17,950 nucleotides of DNA from Oscillospiraceae bacterium (lineage in GTDB: Bacteria > Bacillota_A > Clostridia > Oscillospirales > Ruminococcaceae), in the NCBI GenBank assembly GCA_017523995.1, contig JAFWUX010000080.1, forward strand, positions 1 through 17,950. Direction: 5' to 3'. The notes below the pieces were generated by a model. That model had not been told where the DNA came from. It saw only the letters and a program-made list of their open reading frames with translations, and did not search any database. The first letter of the stretch is position 1. Each line of letters begins with the position of its first letter. Of the stretch, positions 13,900 to 17,950 are shown one piece after another. The position numbers and the translations under genes were made by a program.

Positions 13900-15758
13900 A
13901 TCCGAGACTGCCCTATCTGCAGCGGAAAACCGCCGCGCTGACCACCGAACCCGGCGTCTACATCATGAAGAATGCGCAGGAGAAGATCATTTACATCGGC
14001 AAGGCGAAAAACCTGCGCAACCGCGTGACCAGCTATTTCCGCGATCATCCGGATCACACCCCGAAGACCGCGCAGATGGTCTCGCAGGTCTATGACTACG
14101 ATTTTATCGTCACCGCATCGGAATACGAAGCGCTTGTGCTCGAGTGCTCGCTGATCAAGCAACACAAGCCGCGCTACAACATTCTGCTGAAGGATGACAA
14201 GGGATATCACTATATCAGAATCTCGCCGCCGCCCTATTCGCGCATCACTGCGGAGCTGCACGCGGACGGCGAGGGCACCTACCTCGGACCCTACATGAGC
14301 GGCTTCACGGCGCGGCAGACTGTCAGCGCCGTCAACCGCATGTTCCGGCTCCCGACCTGTAACCGGCAGTTTCCGGAAAGCTTCCGCAAGGAGCGCCCCT
14401 GCCTGTATTATCACATCGGGCAGTGCATGGGCGTCTGCAAGGGAAACATCAGCGAGCAGGATTATGCCGAGGCGGTCAGTGATGCCGTGCGCTTTATCAA
14501 AAACGGCGGCGACCACACGATCACCGCACTCGAGGAGCGCATGCACGCCGCTGCCGACCGGCTCGATTTTGAGGAGGCAGCCCGTCTGCGCGACCGCATT
14601 GCCGCAATCCGCAGCGCAGGCGAAAAGCAGGATATCATGGATGCTGTGACCGCGGATACCGATGTCATCGCGGCGGCGGAATCCAACGATACAACTGCCA
14701 TTGCGGTGCTGATCTACCGCGACGGCAGACTGTACGATCAGAACACGTTTCAGATTTCCTCGGAGGCGCTTTCCGAGCAGCCGCTCGATGATTTTCTGCC
14801 GCAGTATTACAGCACACGCTCCGGCGGCGATCTGCCGAAGACTGTTCTGGTAGAGCAGCTTCCGGCAGAAAAGGAGCTGCTCGAAGCAATGCTTGCAGAG
14901 CGCTCGGGGCATGCCGTCTCGATTGAGCAGCCCGTGCGCGGCGCAAGACACCGGCTTCTGCTCAAGGCAAAGCAGAACGCAGGTGAAAAGCTCTCGATTC
15001 AGGCGGGCAGAACCGGCAGAGAGCTGCTTGCCCTCGAGGAGCTTGCAAGGGCACTCGGGCTCGAAAAGCCGCCAGTGCGCATCGAATCCTACGATATCTC
15101 GAACCTTTCCTCGGCGGCAATGGTCGCGGGAATGGTTGTCTTTGAGAACGGCAGACCGCTGAAAAATGCCTATCGCCGCTTTTCGATCAAGGAGCTGACC
15201 GGTCAGAATGACTATGCAGCGATGCAGGAGGTCATCCGGCGGCGCTTCGGCGAATATTTCAAGGCACAGGCGGAAACCGACGAGACCGCAAAAGCCGTCA
15301 ATGAATTCGGCGTCCTGCCGGATCTGATTCTGCTCGACGGCGGCAGCACGCATGTCGGCGCGATTGCACCGATCCTTGAGGAGCTCGGGCTCAGAATCCC
15401 GCTCTTCGGCATGGTCAAGGATCAGAAGCACAGAACGCGTGCGATTGCAACAAACGGCGGCGAGATCGCCGTGCGCGAAAAGCAGGCTGCGTTCAATCTG
15501 CTGACGCGCATTCAGGATGAGGTCCATCGCTATGCGATCACCTATATGAAAACCAGGCACCGCAAAACCAGCTATGCGCTGACGCTCACGCAGGTTCCGG
15601 GAATCGGTGAGAAGAAGGCGCAGAAGCTCCTGCTTACCTATAAGACCCGCGCGCAGCTCAAAGCGGCGACACCGGAGCAGCTTGCCAAGACCGCAGGTGT
15701 CCGGCGCGAGACCGCCGATCAGCTCTATACGCTGATTCAGGAGCTGCCCGATAGCTGA
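13896..15758 (+). CDS. uvrC: Excinuclease ABC subunit C (UvrC)
   Basis: The 620-residue nuclease makes the two incisions in nucleotide excision repair with UvrA and UvrB. Domains in order are: GIY-YIG nuclease (GVYIMKN at 20-26, YIGKAKNLRNR at 33-43); a four-Cys block (TCNRQF...RPCLYYHIGQCMGVC, ~154-178) matching the iron-sulfur ligands described in UvrC; the UVR coiled coil that contacts UvrB (LEERMHAAADRLDFEEAARL, ~211-230); the RNase H-like 3'-side nuclease domain (ESYDISNLSSAAMVAGMVVF, LILLDGG, GMVKDQKHRTRAI); and a C-terminal helix-hairpin-helix pair (TQVPGIGEKKAQKLL). Length is normal and nothing looks broken. It starts inside the stop of the membrane protein gene. This gene is unrelated to purine synthesis. 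Confidence 0.97.
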   Translation: MNPRLPYLQRKTAALTTEPGVYIMKNAQEKIIYIGKAKNLRNRVTSYFRDHPDHTPKTAQMVSQVYDYDFIVTASEYEALVLECSLIKQHKPRYNILLKDDKGYHYIRISPPPYSRITAELHADGEGTYLGPYMSGFTARQTVSAVNRMFRLPTCNRQFPESFRKERPCLYYHIGQCMGVCKGNISEQDYAEAVSDAVRFIKNGGDHTITALEERMHAAADRLDFEEAARLRDRIAAIRSAGEKQDIMDAVTADTDVIAAAESNDTTAIAVLIYRDGRLYDQNTFQISSEALSEQPLDDFLPQYYSTRSGGDLPKTVLVEQLPAEKELLEAMLAERSGHAVSIEQPVRGARHRLLLKAKQNAGEKLSIQAGRTGRELLALEELARALGLEKPPVRIESYDISNLSSAAMVAGMVVFENGRPLKNAYRRFSIKELTGQNDYAAMQEVIRRRFGEYFKAQAETDETAKAVNEFGVLPDLILLDGGSTHVGAIAPILEELGLRIPLFGMVKDQKHRTRAIATNGGEIAVREKQAAFNLLTRIQDEVHRYAITYMKTRHRKTSYALTLTQVPGIGEKKAQKLLLTYKTRAQLKAATPEQLAKTAGVRRETADQLYTLIQELPDS

Positions 15759-15794
15759 AAAAGAGAACCACAGGTTGTGAGGGGAGGATCATCC

Positions 15795-16775
15795 ATGGAG
15801 CCTTTGAAACTGAAACCTGCATGTCAGGATTACATCTGGGGCGGAACCCGTCTGCGCGATGAATTCGGCAAGGAAAGCGATCTGGAGCGGCTTGCCGAAA
15901 GCTGGGAGCTCTCCTGTCATCCGGCAGGACCGGCTGTCATAATGAACAGCGTCAACAAGGGCATGACGCTCAAGGAATATCTCGAGCAGGATTGGTCTGT
16001 CCGCGTCGGCGAAGGCGCGGCAGGATTCTCAACCTTTCCGGTGCTGATCAAGCTGATTGACGCCTGTCAGGATCTCAGCGTGCAGGTGCATCCGGATGAC
16101 CGCTACGCGCGCGAGCATGAGGGCGGCGAAAACGGCAAGACCGAATGCTGGTATATCGTTGACTGCGAGGAGGGCGCTGCCCTCGCCTACGGTTTCAACC
16201 GCGAGCTGACGAAGGAGGAATTCCGCGCCAGCATCCAGAACGGCACTTTGCTTGATGTTGTCCAGCTGGTGCCGGTCAACAAGGGCGATGTGTTCTTCAT
16301 CGAGCCGGGCACGCTGCATGCAATCGGCGCAGGCATCCTGATCGCGGAGATTCAGCAGAACTCCAACATCACCTACCGCGTCTATGACTATGACCGCGTG
16401 GGACTGGACGGCAAGCCCAGAGAACTGCATATTGAAAAGGCTGTGGATGTCACGAAAACATGGCCGGCACCGCCGCGCAGAAGACGTCCGCTGATGCAGT
16501 ATGACGGCTACAGCGCCGATGTGATCGCGGACTGCCAGTTCTTCACAACCACCGAGCTGCATATCACCGAGGAGGCTGCATTCTCTGCGCCGAACGGTGT
16601 ATCCTATACGCATCTGCTCTGCACGGCAGGCGATGCAGCGCTGATCTATGATGACGGCGTGGTCATGCCGATCTCGAAGGGCGATTCAGTCTTTCTGCCC
16701 GCAAATTTCGGCGCATATACCCTGCGCAGCAAAGACTGCACGATTCTTTCGACGCAGACGCTGCCGCGCAAATAA
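15795..16775 (+). CDS. manA: Mannose-6-phosphate isomerase, class I
   Basis: The 326-residue zinc enzyme interconverts mannose-6-phosphate and fructose-6-phosphate. It matches the short Bacillus-type class I family: DYIWGGTRLRDEFGK (12-26), SWELSCHPAGPA (36-47), VQVHPDD (96-102, zinc ligands Gln97 and His99), KTECWYIVD with Glu117, EPGTLHAIGAGILIAEIQQN (170-189, His175) and the TYRVYDYDRVGLDGKPRELH block. ATG 15795 has GGGGAGG at 15781-15787; an in-frame GTG at 15777 would include the ribosome site and is rejected. The gene overlaps the downstream ribosome site: its TAA shares bases with the AAGGAGG of the next gene, so both are likely in one transcript. Confidence 0.94.
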   Translation: MEPLKLKPACQDYIWGGTRLRDEFGKESDLERLAESWELSCHPAGPAVIMNSVNKGMTLKEYLEQDWSVRVGEGAAGFSTFPVLIKLIDACQDLSVQVHPDDRYAREHEGGENGKTECWYIVDCEEGAALAYGFNRELTKEEFRASIQNGTLLDVVQLVPVNKGDVFFIEPGTLHAIGAGILIAEIQQNSNITYRVYDYDRVGLDGKPRELHIEKAVDVTKTWPAPPRRRRPLMQYDGYSADVIADCQFFTTTELHITEEAAFSAPNGVSYTHLLCTAGDAALIYDDGVVMPISKGDSVFLPANFGAYTLRSKDCTILSTQTLPRK

Positions 16776-16784
16776 GGAGGACAT

Positions 16785-17642
16785 ATGGATCTGAGTAAAC
16801 TGCTGGGGATGTTCGGCGCCGGCGAGGATGAGATCGAAAACATCATGGGCGATTCGCAGATTCAGGAGATGATGCAGAATCCGCAGGTGCAGGCATTCAT
16901 GCAGAATCCGAATCTGACGAACATCATCGGCAAGGCGGCGGAGTTTGCCGCGCAGGGCGGCATCATGCCGGACGATGTCGAGCGCATGACGCAGGATATG
17001 GGCGGCATGGACGGCCTCATGGATCAGATGAGCGGGCTGTTCGGCGGCATGGGCTTTGATGAGATTGACCTTGATGAGGAGGTCGAAGCCTATGAGCCCG
17101 AAGCCGTGGACGCAGGCGACCGCGCATTTGTGATCGAGCTGAAAGCATGGCTCAAGGATGCGCTGACGGATATCACGGCAGCGGATGTCTGCATGCTGGA
17201 GATCGGCTATCATCTCGGCTATTCGGAGGACAATGTCCCCGGCGGCGACCTCTGGCTTGCCTATAACACCGCGCAGACCGATGCGGAGAACCGTGCAAAC
17301 AGCCTCGAGCGCTGGAACTTTGCAAACTGGACGGATAACCGTTTCCGCGCGCTGGATGAAGAACCGCTGACAGAGTGGCTTGATTCGCAGGGCTATGACC
17401 TCGAGGAGGACGATGACGATCTGACGCAGCGCATTTATGATCTTGCGGTGCTTGCGGTCGCGGAGCTGCACAGAGAGAAGTTCACGGAGCAGCGCTTCGG
17501 GAAGAAGGTGCCGTTCATCATCGAGGATTTTGAATACAACCAGCAGACCGCGATCCGTGCGGTCAAGGCAAACGGCGAAAAGGCGCTTTTTGATCAGGAA
17601 TTCTTCTCCGACTGCGGCTTTGAGGATGACGAAAAAGTCTGA
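16785..17642 (+). CDS. Met-rich acidic protein of unknown function
   Basis: This 285-residue protein starts at ATG 16785, with AAGGAGG at 16774-16780 overlapping the manA stop. The N-terminal ~90 residues are rich in Met and Gln, with a doubled motif MMQNPQVQAF / MQNPNLTNII (29-48) resembling the Asn-Pro helices of STI1-type chaperone-binding regions. A Met/Gly stretch (MGGMDGLMDQMSGLFGGMG, 72-90) and a short acidic linker follow. Residues ~112-285 form a globular-looking domain with many Trp, Tyr and acidic residues, including LDEEPLTEWLDSQGYDLEED. There is no signal peptide or membrane helix. Co-transcription with manA is likely. The STI1 similarity is weak and read by eye; function is unknown. 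Confidence 0.82.
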   Translation: MDLSKLLGMFGAGEDEIENIMGDSQIQEMMQNPQVQAFMQNPNLTNIIGKAAEFAAQGGIMPDDVERMTQDMGGMDGLMDQMSGLFGGMGFDEIDLDEEVEAYEPEAVDAGDRAFVIELKAWLKDALTDITAADVCMLEIGYHLGYSEDNVPGGDLWLAYNTAQTDAENRANSLERWNFANWTDNRFRALDEEPLTEWLDSQGYDLEEDDDDLTQRIYDLAVLAVAELHREKFTEQRFGKKVPFIIEDFEYNQQTAIRAVKANGEKALFDQEFFSDCGFEDDEKV

Positions 17643-17674
17643 ATGATGCAACAACATAAGGAGCGAAAGGCGAA

Positions 17675-17927
17675 GCCAAAATAAAAGTTTTGATCAAACT
17701 TTTTCACCGCGCCGTGCGCGGCTCCGTATTGCTAAAGCATTCCGGTCACGCACTGTGCTGCCAGAGCATAACACGCCGCGGGAGCGCCAATATAAAAGTT
17801 TTGGTCGAGCTTTTTCACCGCGCCGTGCGCGGCTCCGTATTGCTAAAGCATTCCGGTCACGCACTGTGCTGCCGGAGCATAACACGCCGCGGGAGCGCCA
17901 ATATAAAAGTTTTGATCAAACTTTTTC
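17675..17927 (+). repeat. 111-bp tandem repeat, two full copies and a partial third
   Basis: The non-coding tail after the last gene repeats with an exact period of 111 bp: units at 17675-17785 and 17786-17896, then a third from 17897 that diverges after about 31 bases. The two full units differ at five positions. Each unit contains TTTGATCAAA (or a variant), a CCGCGC/GCGCGG hairpin (17707-17721), and GCTCC...GAGC arms that enclose TGCT/AGCA and GCAC/GTGC mini-hairpins. Apart from an AAACTTTT/AAAAGTTT hairpin at 17918-17935, I see no gene or promoter in 17643-17950. Confidence 0.9.
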
Positions 17928-17935
17928 AAAAGTTT
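17918..17935 (+). repeat. AAACTTTT/AAAAGTTT inverted repeat at the repeat junction
   Basis: AAACTTTT (17918-17925) and AAAAGTTT (17928-17935) form a perfect 8-bp inverted repeat with a TC centre, where the third 111-bp unit stops matching. The bases after it (TTTCCAAAGG at the window edge) resemble the start of the GGGATTCCAAAGGG half-unit seen at 3369 and 10868, so another hairpin element may begin here. Confidence 0.6.
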
Positions 17936-17950
17936 GCAGGTTTCCAAAGG

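Noticed and set aside
13629..15560. 643-residue minus-strand ORF opposite uvrC and the membrane protein gene
   Set aside because: It is antisense to genes with clear domains, has no family motifs and arises from the codon bias of high-GC coding DNA. The same applies to long minus-strand ORFs opposite purM (5748-6869), purD (11599-13026) and the last gene (16686-17657).
17694..17885. 63-residue minus-strand ORF in the 111-bp repeat
   Set aside because: A 111-bp period is a multiple of three, so a frame can stay open by chance. There is no ribosome site, and the sequence is dominated by hairpins.

Overview
The window looks like chromosome from a moderately GC-rich anaerobic Firmicute of the Oscillospiraceae/Ruminococcus type. 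This rests on strong AGGAGG-type ribosome sites, the style of the proteins and the family of hairpin repeats between genes; it is an inference, since no rRNA or other marker is present. Every gene I accept lies on the + strand. I see no tRNA, rRNA, CRISPR array, transposase or phage gene.

Bases 1-1840 hold the 3' end of a very acidic protein, which begins inside a perfect-period 21-bp (7-residue) tandem repeat, followed by a membrane-anchored protein with WG-type repeats. Bases 1879-12915 are a de novo purine cluster: purE, a tiny zinc-knuckle-like ORF, purC, a PurF-like amidophosphoribosyltransferase, a membrane-tailed metallo-beta-lactamase-fold protein, purM, a lipoprotein, purN, a PurO-type IMP cyclohydrolase, an 87-residue unknown, a stand-alone AICAR transformylase, a histidine phosphatase and purD. 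Bases 12952-17642 hold a six-helix membrane protein with an acidic tail, overlapping uvrC by 4 bp, then a class I mannose-6-phosphate isomerase and a Met-rich acidic protein of unknown function. The last 300 bases are a 111-bp hairpin-rich tandem repeat.

Together the pur genes cover most steps from PRPP to IMP: PurF-like (step 1), PurD (2), PurN (3), PurM (5), PurE (6), PurC (7), AICAR transformylase (9) and PurO (10). PurL/Q/S (step 4), PurK and PurB are not here and must lie elsewhere or be replaced. Two features are unusual. The PurF-like protein keeps the PRPP loop and all four iron-sulfur cysteines but has lost the catalytic Cys and the other glutaminase motifs. The usual bifunctional PurH is replaced by two separate proteins, with a small unknown gene between them.

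The non-coding highlight is a 162-bp element (10765-10926) of five hairpins arranged symmetrically around a central one. Its two inverted halves differ in sequence, yet each keeps perfect self-pairing. A single half-unit of the same family sits in the purC-purF gap, and the window's last bases may begin another.
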